Positions 1 to 7,964 of a stretch of DNA of 64,000 bases are shown piece after piece. Each line of letters begins with the position of its first letter. The first letter of the stretch is position 1. The translations under genes were made by a program, and so were the position numbers. Origin of the DNA: Lewinellaceae bacterium. GTDB lineage: Bacteria > Bacteroidota > Bacteroidia > Chitinophagales > Saprospiraceae. The stretch covers positions 283,805 through 347,804 of the forward strand of contig JACJXZ010000013.1 of the NCBI GenBank assembly GCA_020636375.1, read 5' to 3'. A model generated the notes under the pieces. The model made no database searches, was not told the DNA's origin, and saw only the letters and a program-made list of their open reading frames with translations.

Positions 1-822
1 ATTCCCATCACGCAGCTGGCGGAGGCTTCCGTCCGCCCGGAGAACTATATCGGCCTGCATTTTTTCCCTCCCGCAGAGGAGGTGCCGCTGGTGGAGATCG
101 TCCGGGGGGAGAAGACCTCCGAGGAGACCGTCGCCCGGGCCTTCGACTTTGTGCGCGCCATACGCAAAACGCCCATCGTCGTGAAGGACGACTGGGGCTT
201 TTACGCCGCAAGGGTGCAGAATACGTATATCCTGGAAGGCATTACTTTGCTTCAGGAGGGCTACCCTCCGGCTCTGATCGAGAACCTGGGCCGGCAGGCC
301 GGCATGCCGAAGGGGGCCCTGGCCCTGGCCGACAGCCTCGGCCTGAACATGGTCCTGAAATACGAAAACCAGGCGGCCGGGCACTATGGGGCCAAATATG
401 TACAGCACCCCGCTGTGGGCGTCCTGAAAAAGATGCTGGAAGAACTGCAGCGCCAGGGGCGGCAGCGGCGCAGTGGGTTTTACGACTATCCGCCGGATAG
501 CGAGCCCCGGCTCTGGCCGGAACTGAGCGAACACTTCCCGGCGACTCAGAAGCAGTTCGACCTGCAGGAACTGGCCAACCGCTTCCTCTTCGCCCAGGTG
601 CTGGAGGCCGTCTGGTGCCTGCAGGAAAAAGTCATCCAATCTGTGGCGGCAGCCAACCTGGGCAGCATCCACGGCTGGGGCTTCCCGGCATTTAAGGGCG
701 GCGCCATACAGTTCATCCACGACTACGGGAAGGAGGAATTCATCCGGAAGTGCGAGGCGTATCAAAAGGCCCACGGCCAGCGCTTCCGGGTGCCGGGGAG
801 GCTGAGCGGGTTGGTGGGGTAG
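1..822 (+). CDS. 3-hydroxyacyl-CoA dehydrogenase, C-terminal part (5' end outside window)
   Basis: The frame is open from base 1, so the start lies upstream. The visible part begins in the dehydrogenase domain with a PITQLAE..RPENYIGLHFFPPAEEVPLVEIVRG block, the hallmark region of the FadB/FadJ-type L-3-hydroxyacyl-CoA dehydrogenase where NAD-domain and C-terminal dimerisation domain meet. A tandem all-helical 3HCDH C-terminal domain follows (KTPIVVKDDWGFYAARV, later WGFPAFKGGAIQFI). Such proteins oxidise 3-hydroxyacyl-CoA in beta-oxidation, and the tandem C-terminal domains suggest the multifunctional FadJ-like type. The usual HFFNP is FFPP here. Whether an enoyl-CoA hydratase domain precedes it cannot be seen. 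The family call is firm; the subtype is not. Confidence 0.85.
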   Translation: MPITQLAEASVRPENYIGLHFFPPAEEVPLVEIVRGEKTSEETVARAFDFVRAIRKTPIVVKDDWGFYAARVQNTYILEGITLLQEGYPPALIENLGRQAGMPKGALALADSLGLNMVLKYENQAAGHYGAKYVQHPAVGVLKKMLEELQRQGRQRRSGFYDYPPDSEPRLWPELSEHFPATQKQFDLQELANRFLFAQVLEAVWCLQEKVIQSVAAANLGSIHGWGFPAFKGGAIQFIHDYGKEEFIRKCEAYQKAHGQRFRVPGRLSGLVG

Positions 823-1748
823 GGGGGGCGGAACACAGGCTCCAGTGCAGTTATTCACCTCACCCTGAACTATACTGGTTGTTGGTTATTGCCAGGGCGC
901 TGCCCTGGGTTAGTTGTCCGTTGCCGGTTGGGGCGCAGTTGCGATTTGTCCCCGTGTAAAAGTTCTAAAATGCTGGTTTCAGGTAGCACCATATAGCCGG
1001 CTCGGCCTGAAAGGCCAATATATTTTTGCACGGGGCATCGCCCCGTGTATAGTAATGAAAGCCGCCTGCGGCCTGAAAGTTTACCCGGCTAATGGACAGA
1101 CGGGGCCATCATAATACCTCGATCATGCTGCCCTTTCAGGGCGCCGGCTACGGTTGTGCGCTTTAGAAAATTAACCGCTGAGGCCGCAGTGAACCACAGA
1201 GTTTTAGCCTTCTCTGTGGCCCTCCGCGCCCCCTGCGGTTTAAATTTTAGGCGCAGAGAGCGCCAAGCAACTGCTGGCAAGCAGTTGCTCAGCTCCCCAT
1301 TTACGACCTTCGCTTTAAAGTAACAAAGCAGTATTAGATGGGCTGGCCCTGTGGAATTCGCGACGCGACTATTCCGCAGGGCCAGCCTCCGGCATGCGCC
1401 GGAGCAGGCTTTTCAGGTCGTTCGCTTCATTAGCAGAGGTGGACAAATCGCAACTGCGCACTGCCGGTTGTCGGCCCGGCCATCGCTGCTCCCGGTGCAA
1501 GGGGAAGGAAAAGTATGAAAACCGGCATGAGGGCAGCTTGTCTCTGCTAGGGGTTACGGCACAAAAGGACACCAGGAAATAGAATTTTATATCAATATTT
1601 ACAGGTGTTCGGAATTATTTATCGCGTTTTTGTTATATAAGGGTTTTTTGTTTAGCCAGGCGGCATTTTTTTGTCTAAAAACTTAAACAAAAAAGTCGAA
1701 ATTTTGTCTACTTTCTGGATTTAATCAAATGCATTAGTAGACTATACC
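823..1748. repeat. Gene-free interval with clustered hairpin repeats
   Basis: No convincing gene. The interval is packed with small inverted repeats: a CACGGGGCATCGCCCCGTG hairpin near 1029-1047, a GCCCTTTCAGGGC hairpin near 1130-1142, a 17-bp inverted repeat with one mismatch (1341-1357 with 1371-1387), and a CTCCGGC-ATGC-GCCGGAG hairpin at 1388-1405. The last closely matches part of the leader inside both IS982 copies. The class of repeats resembles the nested hairpins at 48656-48917. The last ~170 bases (1580-1748) are AT-rich and probably hold the promoter for the lycopene cyclase gene, but I see no exact Bacteroidetes -7 box. Confidence 0.5.
1729..1747 (+). promoter_or_regulatory. Repeated motif ATGCATTAGTAGACTA, copy 1
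   Basis: The motif lies immediately before the TTG start of the lycopene cyclase. Two further copies, ATGCATTAGTAAACTA, lie at the start of the rhodopsin gene and after it. Its ATG is followed in frame by CAT TAG, so it is not the cyclase start. Function is unknown; a shared operator or a trace of local duplication are both possible. Confidence 0.4.
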
Positions 1749-2990
1749 TTGAAGCAATACGACTACATCATCGCCGGCGGCGGCTGTGCGGGGCTCAGCC
1801 TTGCCTACTACCTGGCCCTGAGTTCTCTTCGGACGAAGCGGGTACTCATCATTGATGCCGAAGACAAGGGGCAGAATGACCGCACCTGGTGCTTCTGGGG
1901 CGACCAGCCCACGGCTTTCGACGACATCGTCACGAGGGAATGGCCGGTGCTGGCCTTCGCGGACGAGCGGGGAGAGAAGCCCGGCAACCTGGGCACCCTG
2001 CGCTATAAGATGATCCGGTCTGCCGATTTTTACCGCAAGGTGAAAACAGCCATCGCCCGGCATCCCGGCTTCGAAATCCTGCAGGCGAGAATCTCGGAAA
2101 TGGGAGAATCCGGCTCCGGGGCATACGTGATGGCCGACGGCCGGCGCTTCGAAGCCGGCTGGGTTTTCAACAGCCTGCTGCGAAACGGGGGGCCGCCGTC
2201 CGCCGGAGGCCCGCATCATTTTCTCCTTCAACATTTTACCGGCTGGTGGATTCGGTGTGAAGAACCCGTTTTTGACCCCGAAAAAGGGATGCTGATGGAC
2301 TTTCGGACTCTCCAGTACCGGAGTACGCGCTTTCTTTACGTACTGCCTTTTTCCAGACACGAGGCGCTGGTGGAACACACGGTATTCTCTCCCGGCAAGT
2401 TGCACCCCAAGAGCTACGAGCGGGCCCTGGAGGCTTACATTTCCGAAACGCTGGGGGCGAGGGAATACACCATAACAGACGTGGAACATGGCGCCATCCC
2501 CATGACAGACAAACCTTTTCCGGCGTCAGCCAGCGCCCATATCATCAACATCGGCATTGCAGGCGGGGCGGTAAAACCATCGACCGGTTACGCTTTCTCC
2601 AATATTCAGAGGCAGGCCAGGCAAATTGCAGCCCAATTGTCTATGACCGGCTCTCCGGTATTGCCGCCTCCGCCTGCCAGCCGGTTTCGTTTCTACGACT
2701 CCCTGCTGCTCAACATCCTGCAGGACTACGGAGAGGAAGGGAAATTCATCTTCGGGTCCCTCTTTCGCAGGAATGGCATGCGCCGCATCCTCCGCTTTCT
2801 GGATGAAAACACCAGTATATGGGAAGAAGCCCGGATTTTTGCCACTCTGCCGCTGGTGCCTTTCCTCCGGGCGCTGGTGCTGGCCAAGCTGTGGCCTGCC
2901 CTCCGGAAACTGTCGCCGGGGCGCTGGCGCCCTTCCAGCAGGAAAGCCCCGGATGTGGCTTACGGGATTCGCGAAGGGGTGAAAAACTAA
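1749..2990 (+). CDS. crtY: Lycopene beta-cyclase (CrtY-type)
   Basis: 413 aa, the normal length for the family. The N-terminus carries a dinucleotide-binding fold (YDYIIAGGGCAGLSLAYYLA, residues about 4-23) followed by the family signature DRTWCFWG near residues 45-52. The enzyme closes both ends of lycopene to beta-ionone rings, giving beta-carotene, the substrate of the Brp/Blh enzyme encoded 52 bases downstream. The start is TTG at 1749; the only nearby upstream ATG (1729) hits a stop after two codons. No crtB, crtI or crtE is in the window, so the rest of the carotenoid pathway must lie elsewhere. With blh and the rhodopsin it forms a compact same-strand retinal-protein cluster. Confidence 0.9.
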   Translation: MKQYDYIIAGGGCAGLSLAYYLALSSLRTKRVLIIDAEDKGQNDRTWCFWGDQPTAFDDIVTREWPVLAFADERGEKPGNLGTLRYKMIRSADFYRKVKTAIARHPGFEILQARISEMGESGSGAYVMADGRRFEAGWVFNSLLRNGGPPSAGGPHHFLLQHFTGWWIRCEEPVFDPEKGMLMDFRTLQYRSTRFLYVLPFSRHEALVEHTVFSPGKLHPKSYERALEAYISETLGAREYTITDVEHGAIPMTDKPFPASASAHIINIGIAGGAVKPSTGYAFSNIQRQARQIAAQLSMTGSPVLPPPPASRFRFYDSLLLNILQDYGEEGKFIFGSLFRRNGMRRILRFLDENTSIWEEARIFATLPLVPFLRALVLAKLWPALRKLSPGRWRPSSRKAPDVAYGIREGVKN

Positions 2991-3042
2991 GCGGGAGCAC
3001 ATTCGAGGTAAGATATTTTTATAAAACAAAAAGGACATCGAC

Positions 3043-3972
3043 ATGGCAGGACGCTACCCATTACTGTACCGGACCATTCAGGCGCTCGCCCTCTTCGCCG
3101 TGCTGTTGGGGCTGTTGTACCCGCAGCTGGTGGCCCAGTGGCAACTCGTCCTGGCAGTAGCGCTGATCGTGGCGATCGGTATCCCTCACGGAGCGACGGA
3201 CTACCTCATCTTCCAGTATCTGTCCCGCCCGCTGTGGGGGGGGCGGCAACTGGCCCGGTTCTATTTAAACTACGTGTTGCTGATGACGGCCTATGCGCTG
3301 CTGTGGTGGATGCTGCCGGGCCTGGCCCTCATTCTTTTTCTTCTTCTGTCGATGTACCACTTTGGCCAATCCAACTGGAATTATGTGCCGTTTCAACATA
3401 AGGTGACGGAATACGGCGCCTATCTGCTTTGGGGGGCTTTTGTCGTGCTGACCCCTATCCTTTGGCACTACGATGCTTCGGAGAGTATTATCCGGCATCT
3501 GATCGGCGGCCCGGTGCCGGCCATTGCCAAACCCTGGCGGGAAACCATCTGTATTGCCCTGCTGGCAGGCAACCTGTGGCTGGCGATCTACCTGCTGATC
3601 CAGCGCAAGGTCAGTTTCCGGCAGTTTGCCGAAGAGATGGCCAATTTCACGGTATTGTCCCTGCTGTTTGTGAATACGCCCCTGCTCCTGGGGTTTGCCC
3701 TGTACTTCGTGGGCTGGCACTCTCTGAGTTCTGTGATGGACCAGGTGCGTTTCTTTCGGGAGCGCCTGGGCAGGTATTCCCTGAAAGATTATGTGCGCAA
3801 CACCCTGCCGCTCAGCCTGGCGGCTATTGCCGGCCTTGCCGGCCTGGTGGGCATACAGTCAAGCCTGGGGATGGGCTTCAATATTGGGGCAGTGTTCATT
3901 TTTATTTCAGTTGTCACCCTGCCGCATATGATCCTCATCGACCAGTTATATCAGGAATTGCCGGTAATTTAA
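3043..3972 (+). CDS. blh: Brp/Blh-family beta-carotene 15,15'-dioxygenase
   Basis: 309 aa polytopic membrane protein. The conserved GIPHGATDYLIF block (about residues 46-57) and a late TLPHMILIDQLY block supply the histidines expected of the iron-dependent Brp/Blh family. An internal MYHFGQSNW and a GWHSLSSVMDQ block add further conserved His. The family cleaves beta-carotene into two retinal molecules, the rhodopsin chromophore. It follows crtY on the same strand and precedes the rhodopsin gene by 107 bases, so substrate, chromophore and apoprotein genes are consecutive. The ATG follows an AAAAAGGACATCGAC stretch that can serve as ribosome-binding region. Confidence 0.92.
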   Translation: MAGRYPLLYRTIQALALFAVLLGLLYPQLVAQWQLVLAVALIVAIGIPHGATDYLIFQYLSRPLWGGRQLARFYLNYVLLMTAYALLWWMLPGLALILFLLLSMYHFGQSNWNYVPFQHKVTEYGAYLLWGAFVVLTPILWHYDASESIIRHLIGGPVPAIAKPWRETICIALLAGNLWLAIYLLIQRKVSFRQFAEEMANFTVLSLLFVNTPLLLGFALYFVGWHSLSSVMDQVRFFRERLGRYSLKDYVRNTLPLSLAAIAGLAGLVGIQSSLGMGFNIGAVFIFISVVTLPHMILIDQLYQELPVI

Positions 3973-4079
3973 CACTGGTTTCGATCTTTCAAATATTTTC
4001 GAAAATTTCTAAACATTTTGAAAGTCGTTCTGTTTGGCATTTAATTGTTTAACAGTTCTTTAACAAAATAGTAATTCTT

Positions 4080-4862
4080 ATGGATGCATTAGTAAACTAC
4101 CAACCGTTGCTGTTGGCCCAGCTGAAGTCGGGCGACTACGTAGGCTTCACGTTTTTCATCGGCTCGATGGCCATGGCCGCCGCCACCGTATTCTTCTTCT
4201 TTCAAATCAGCCGGGTGGAGGGCAAGTGGAAGGACTCTCTGCTCGTCTCCGGCCTGATCACTTTCATTGCGGCCGTTCACTACTTTTACATGCGCGACTT
4301 CTGGGCAGAGAACCAGGCTTCGCCGACTGAGTTCCGTTACATCGACTGGATCCTTACCGTTCCCCTGATGTGTGTAGAGTTTTACCTTATCCTCAAGGCA
4401 TTCGGCGCCAAGATCGGGCTGCTCTGGAAGATGATCGCGTACTCCATCCTGATGCTCGTAGCCGGCTACCTGGGCGAGACGATCTTCCGCGACAGTTCTC
4501 CTCTTTGGGGCTTCATCTCCACCATCGGTTACGTGGGTATCCTGTATGAGGTATGGTTCGGTTCTGCCAGGCAGCTTTCCGCCAATTCCAAAGACCCGAT
4601 CCTGCAGAAGGCATTCAGCGCCCTGGCCTGGTTTGTATTCGTCGGCTGGGCTATCTATCCGATCGGTTATATGGCGATGGACACGGGCTGGCTGGCCGGG
4701 ATCATCCCAGCCACCTCAATGGACATCATTTACAACATTGGAGATGCCGTCAACAAGATCGGATTTGGCCTGGTGATTTACAGCCTGGCTGTTTCCAAGA
4801 CTGCCGAGGGCTCTATGGAGACGATAAAAGCCGGCGGCAAGAGAGCTGGCGTCGAAGCTTAG
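4080..4862 (+). CDS. Light-driven proton-pumping rhodopsin (proteorhodopsin type)
   Basis: 260 aa with seven membrane helices. Helix C reads RYIDWILTVPLMCVEFY, giving Asp89, Thr93 and Glu100 as the DTE motif of outward proton pumps (proton acceptor, Thr, proton donor). This is not the NDQ motif of sodium pumps or the NTQ motif of chloride pumps. Met97 is at the green/blue tuning position, where Met or Leu gives green absorption and Gln gives blue. His67 in helix B is the partner of the acceptor Asp. Asp222 and the retinal-binding Lys226 (DAVNK) are in helix G. It pumps protons out across the inner membrane in light. The N-terminal codons 2-7 contain copy 2 of the ATGCATTAGTAAACTA motif. A hairpin follows the stop. 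Confidence 0.95.
   Translation: MDALVNYQPLLLAQLKSGDYVGFTFFIGSMAMAAATVFFFFQISRVEGKWKDSLLVSGLITFIAAVHYFYMRDFWAENQASPTEFRYIDWILTVPLMCVEFYLILKAFGAKIGLLWKMIAYSILMLVAGYLGETIFRDSSPLWGFISTIGYVGILYEVWFGSARQLSANSKDPILQKAFSALAWFVFVGWAIYPIGYMAMDTGWLAGIIPATSMDIIYNIGDAVNKIGFGLVIYSLAVSKTAEGSMETIKAGGKRAGVEA
4084..4100 (+). promoter_or_regulatory. Repeated motif ATGCATTAGTAAACTA, copy 2 (inside rhodopsin codons 2-7)
   Basis: The motif overlaps the first codons of the rhodopsin gene (MDALVNY). Identical to copy 3 at 4938 and one base different from copy 1 at 1729. The overlap with an initiation region makes a role in translation or operator binding possible, but neither is shown. Confidence 0.35.
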
Positions 4863-4902
4863 AAGACAAGACGATAAAAACCCAAGATTTACAAAGAACC
4901 TG

Positions 4903-4926
4903 CGCCCCGGCCGTACAGCCGGGGTG
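4903..4926 (+). terminator. Hairpin after the rhodopsin gene
   Basis: CCCCGGC (4905-4911) pairs with GCCGGGG (4918-4924) across a 6-base loop, extendable by a G-T and a C-G pair. It lies 40 bases after the rhodopsin stop. No T-run follows, so it may stabilise the 3' end rather than terminate. Confidence 0.45.
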
Positions 4927-5187
4927 CCAGGTCTCAAATGCATTAGTAAACTATGCCGCAAAGGTAAGCATTCCACTTCTTATATTTAAATGATAAAAGT
5001 CACATAAAGACTAAATCCGTCAAGCCCCTGGCGGATCATTTTATTTTTCGGACTAACCTTTTCTTCCTCCGGCTCCTTCCGCAGCCACTTTCCCCTTCCT
5101 GCAGCTTTAAACCATCCATCCACGCATTATTCAGCGGCGATTAAAAGATTTGCCTGAATAAAATTTTAGATTGATCTAAAAATAAAT

Positions 5188-5195
5188 TACTTTTG
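5188..5195 (+). promoter_or_regulatory. Putative -7 box (TAnnTTTG) for the TonB receptor
   Basis: TACTTTTG fits the Bacteroidota sigma-A -7 consensus and lies 30 bases upstream of the receptor ATG in an AT-rich tract. The -33 element is not clear. Confidence 0.35.
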
Positions 5196-5224
5196 GCTTA
5201 AATTAATAATTCGCTAAATAGAAA

Positions 5225-7492
5225 ATGTTTGTCATGAAAGCCTGCCTGCCCTTATTGCTCACGTTGACTGTCATTTGCGCCCGGGCCCAAACGGGCACCC
5301 TGTCCGGAAAAGCCGTTGCCGGAGGCGAGCCTGTACCCTATGCCAGCATTGCGCTCGAAGGGACCTCCCTTGGTGTTGCATCCGGAGAGGACGGCTTTTT
5401 CGAGCTTCCCGGCATTCCCCCGGGAACATACCGGCTGGTCATTTCCGCTTTGGGGTATCATTCCTGGGAACAGGAGGTGCAACTTGGGGCGGGGCAAAAG
5501 CTGGAACTCGGTGCTGCCAGGCTGGAGGCTAACATCCTGAACCTCCAGGAAGCGGTAGTTACGGGCACGATGAAAAAAACCTTCCTCAAAGATTCGCCCG
5601 TTAAAGTTGAGGTGATCAGCGGGCGGTACCTGGAGCAACAATCTTCCCCGGCCACCCTGATAGAAAGCATGGCGCTGATCAACGGCGCGCAGGAGGTGGT
5701 CGCCTGCGGGGTGTGCGGCACCAACAACATCAGCCTCAACGGCCTGCCCGGCGCTTATACGGCAGTTTTGATGGATGGGTCGCCCATTTACGGCAACCTG
5801 GCGGCTGTGTACGGCCTCAACGGCATCCCCCGCTCCATCATCGAGCGCATCGAAGTCATCCGGGGGCCCAGTTCCACCCTCTACGGCTCGGAGGCGGTAG
5901 CCGGGGTTATCAACGTCATTACCAAACATCCGGGCGAGCAGCCCCTGCTTTCCGCCGATATCATGGGCACCACCAACGGGGAGTCCTTCGGCAATCTGGC
6001 CTTTGCTCCCCGCCTGGGAAAATGGAGAACGCTGACGGGCGTCGATTACGGATACACCGATAAATACTCGGACAAAAACGGCGACGGGTTCGGCGACTTT
6101 GTCAATCTCAACCGCTTGTCCTTTTTTACCAAATGGGAACTGGAGCGGGAAGGAGGCCGCGAATTTTCCATCTTCGGGAAATTCTACTCGGAGAGCCGGC
6201 GCAACGGGGTGGAGGAGTACGTGCGCGACGGCGCCTGGCGCCGCCTCCGCGGCAGCGGCGACGTTTATGGCGAAAGCATCTTCACCCGCCGCGGCGAACT
6301 GTTCGGGGCCTACGAGTTGCCCGCCGGCCTGCCGTTGAAGCTGGATTACAGCCTGAGCTATCACTATCAGGACAGTTACTATGGCGCCGATTTTTACGAG
6401 GCGGAACAGGCCATCGCCTTTGCCAACCTCACCTATCCGCTGGAAGTACGCCGCCACAGCCTGCTGTTCGGCCTTACCTCGCGCTGGCAGTCCTACGACG
6501 ACAATACCGTCGCTACCGCCCGCGAACCCAGCTGCCAATTCATTCCCGGCGTATTTGTGCAGGACGAATGGGCGGTGGCCGACCAGCTGACGCTCCTGTC
6601 CGGCGCGCGGTTGGACCACTACGGTGCCCACGGCCTCATCTTCGCTCCCCGCCTCAACCTGAAATACTCGATCAGCGACTGGACCTCGCTGCGGCTTAAC
6701 GGCGGCACCGGCTTCCGCATCGTCAATCTTTTTACAGAGGATCATGCATTCATTTCCGGCCAGCGGGAAGTCGTCATCGAGGAGTCGCTACAGCCGGAGC
6801 GCTCCTATAATGCTGCTGCCAACCTGCATCACATTTATACCCTGGGCAACAGCCAGGGGACCATGGACATTGACGTTTTTTTTACCCATTTCACGAACAA
6901 GATCATCCCGGATTATAGCGTTCCCGGCCAGATCCTCTATTCCAATACCGAAGGCCATGCGCGCACCGCCGGGCTGAGCCTCAGCCTGTCGCACCAGTTC
7001 CGCTTTCCGCTGTCTGCCCAGTTGGGCTTCAACTGGCAGCGCGCCACCCAAACCGAACCGGATGCGGACGGGCAATTCCAAACCCGGCTCATCGAGTTTG
7101 CCCAGCAGTGGAGTGGGGTAGGGGCGTTTAATTACAACTGGAAAAAAACGGGCATCACCTTCGCTTATACCCTCAATGTCAGCGGCCCCATGGCGCTGCC
7201 CGAAACGTTCGACTTCGGCCCCGACGGGCAGTTGCTGCCTGCTTCCCGGCCAACGGAATCGGATCCGTTCCTGATCCATGCACTCCAAGTCAGCAAAGCC
7301 GTCCCGGCCTGGAAACTGGACCTCTACGGCGGCGTTCAGAACCTGCTGGATTACCGGCAGCCCTTCTCCCCCCTGGTGGGGTACAACGACCCCAACGCCC
7401 GCGCCGGGTTCAGCCAGAATTTTGATACGTCTTACGCCTATGGGCCGATGCAGGGCCGCGAGTTCTACCTGGGCCTGCGCTGGAGTTTGTGA
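5225..7492 (+). CDS. TonB-dependent outer-membrane receptor
   Basis: 755 aa. A signal peptide (residues 1-21, ending CARAQ) is followed by a carboxypeptidase-like regulatory domain (about 25-100; GKAVAGGEPVPYASIALEGT), a plug domain (about 120-235; VLMDGSPIYG, IERIEVIRGPSSTLYGSEAVAGVINVIT) and a 22-strand-type barrel that ends in the usual aromatic-containing strand (REFYLGLRWSL). A Cys pair in the plug (VVACGVCGTNNISLNG, about residues 158-173) marks a receptor subgroup; its ligand is unknown to me, and metal or cofactor uptake is only a guess. Two in-frame ATGs start it (5225 and 5234). It lies downstream of the rhodopsin gene on the same strand but 362 bases away with its own likely promoter, so co-function with rhodopsin is inference. 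Confidence 0.9.
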   Translation: MFVMKACLPLLLTLTVICARAQTGTLSGKAVAGGEPVPYASIALEGTSLGVASGEDGFFELPGIPPGTYRLVISALGYHSWEQEVQLGAGQKLELGAARLEANILNLQEAVVTGTMKKTFLKDSPVKVEVISGRYLEQQSSPATLIESMALINGAQEVVACGVCGTNNISLNGLPGAYTAVLMDGSPIYGNLAAVYGLNGIPRSIIERIEVIRGPSSTLYGSEAVAGVINVITKHPGEQPLLSADIMGTTNGESFGNLAFAPRLGKWRTLTGVDYGYTDKYSDKNGDGFGDFVNLNRLSFFTKWELEREGGREFSIFGKFYSESRRNGVEEYVRDGAWRRLRGSGDVYGESIFTRRGELFGAYELPAGLPLKLDYSLSYHYQDSYYGADFYEAEQAIAFANLTYPLEVRRHSLLFGLTSRWQSYDDNTVATAREPSCQFIPGVFVQDEWAVADQLTLLSGARLDHYGAHGLIFAPRLNLKYSISDWTSLRLNGGTGFRIVNLFTEDHAFISGQREVVIEESLQPERSYNAAANLHHIYTLGNSQGTMDIDVFFTHFTNKIIPDYSVPGQILYSNTEGHARTAGLSLSLSHQFRFPLSAQLGFNWQRATQTEPDADGQFQTRLIEFAQQWSGVGAFNYNWKKTGITFAYTLNVSGPMALPETFDFGPDGQLLPASRPTESDPFLIHALQVSKAVPAWKLDLYGGVQNLLDYRQPFSPLVGYNDPNARAGFSQNFDTSYAYGPMQGREFYLGLRWSL

Positions 7493-7532
7493 GTGGGGAT
7501 AAAGGGAGGGGGATATTGTCTTATGGAGTTCT

Positions 7533-7780
7533 CCTGTTCATCCTGTCTACCTGGACCGGGTAGCCTCCTGTTCGCTGTTTGCTGTTCGCTGTTTGCTGTT
7601 TGCTGTTCGCGGTTCGCTGAATGTCTGGGGGCCTGGGGCAGCCAAAACCTGTTCATCCTGTTCATCCTGTCTACCTGGACCGGGTAGCCTCCTGTCTGCT
7701 GTTCGCTGTTTGCTGTTTGCTGTTCGCTGAATGTCTGGGGGCCGGGGGCAGCCAAAACCTGTTCATCCTGTTCATCCTGT
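7533..7780. repeat. Tandem duplication, unit ~124/120 bp, with internal TTTGCTG heptamers
   Basis: Two units start at 7533 and 7657 with CCTGTTCATCCTGTCTACC; a third partial unit starts at 7777. Each unit carries several TTTGCTG/TTCGCTG heptamers and the block GCCAAAACCTGTTCATCCTG. Units differ by small indels. The rest of the gene-free interval 7493-7964 between the receptor and the photolyase holds nothing else recognisable. Confidence 0.75.
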
Positions 7781-7964
7781 CTACCCAAAGCATCCAGCCT
7801 GCCAAACCTGTAAATCCTGTCTGGGTTAACAGGCTCTCCGCCATAAACAATCTCGTTGTTGTCCTGTTTCAAGTCCGTCCCGGAACGCTTCCTGATCCCG
7901 GGCTCATAACCAATAACCATCACCCGGTTCCCGAAACCGGAAACCGGAAACAACCCAATCCTGT

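Larger units (their letters stand above)
4863..5224. other. Intergenic region between rhodopsin and TonB receptor genes
   Basis: No gene. Contains the hairpin at 4903-4926, copy 3 of the ATGCATTAGTAAACTA motif at 4938-4953, and an AT-rich stretch 5155-5224. In that stretch TACTTTTG at 5188-5195 matches the Bacteroidetes -7 consensus TAnnTTTG, 30 bases before the receptor start. The nearest upstream TTG (5171) is closer than the usual spacing to the -33 element, so the promoter call is tentative. Confidence 0.4.

Noticed and set aside
4080..4862. Sodium- or chloride-pumping rhodopsin
   Set aside because: Helix C has Asp-Thr-Glu at the three key positions, which fits a proton pump and not NDQ or NTQ types.
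5252..6745. 497-aa open frame on the minus strand opposite the TonB receptor
   Set aside because: Same cause: a shadow of a GC-rich gene with a clear family match on the plus strand.
7533..7790. Regularly spaced repeats that could suggest a CRISPR array
   Set aside because: The units are ~120 bp and the 'spacers' are themselves repeated; this is a tandem duplication.
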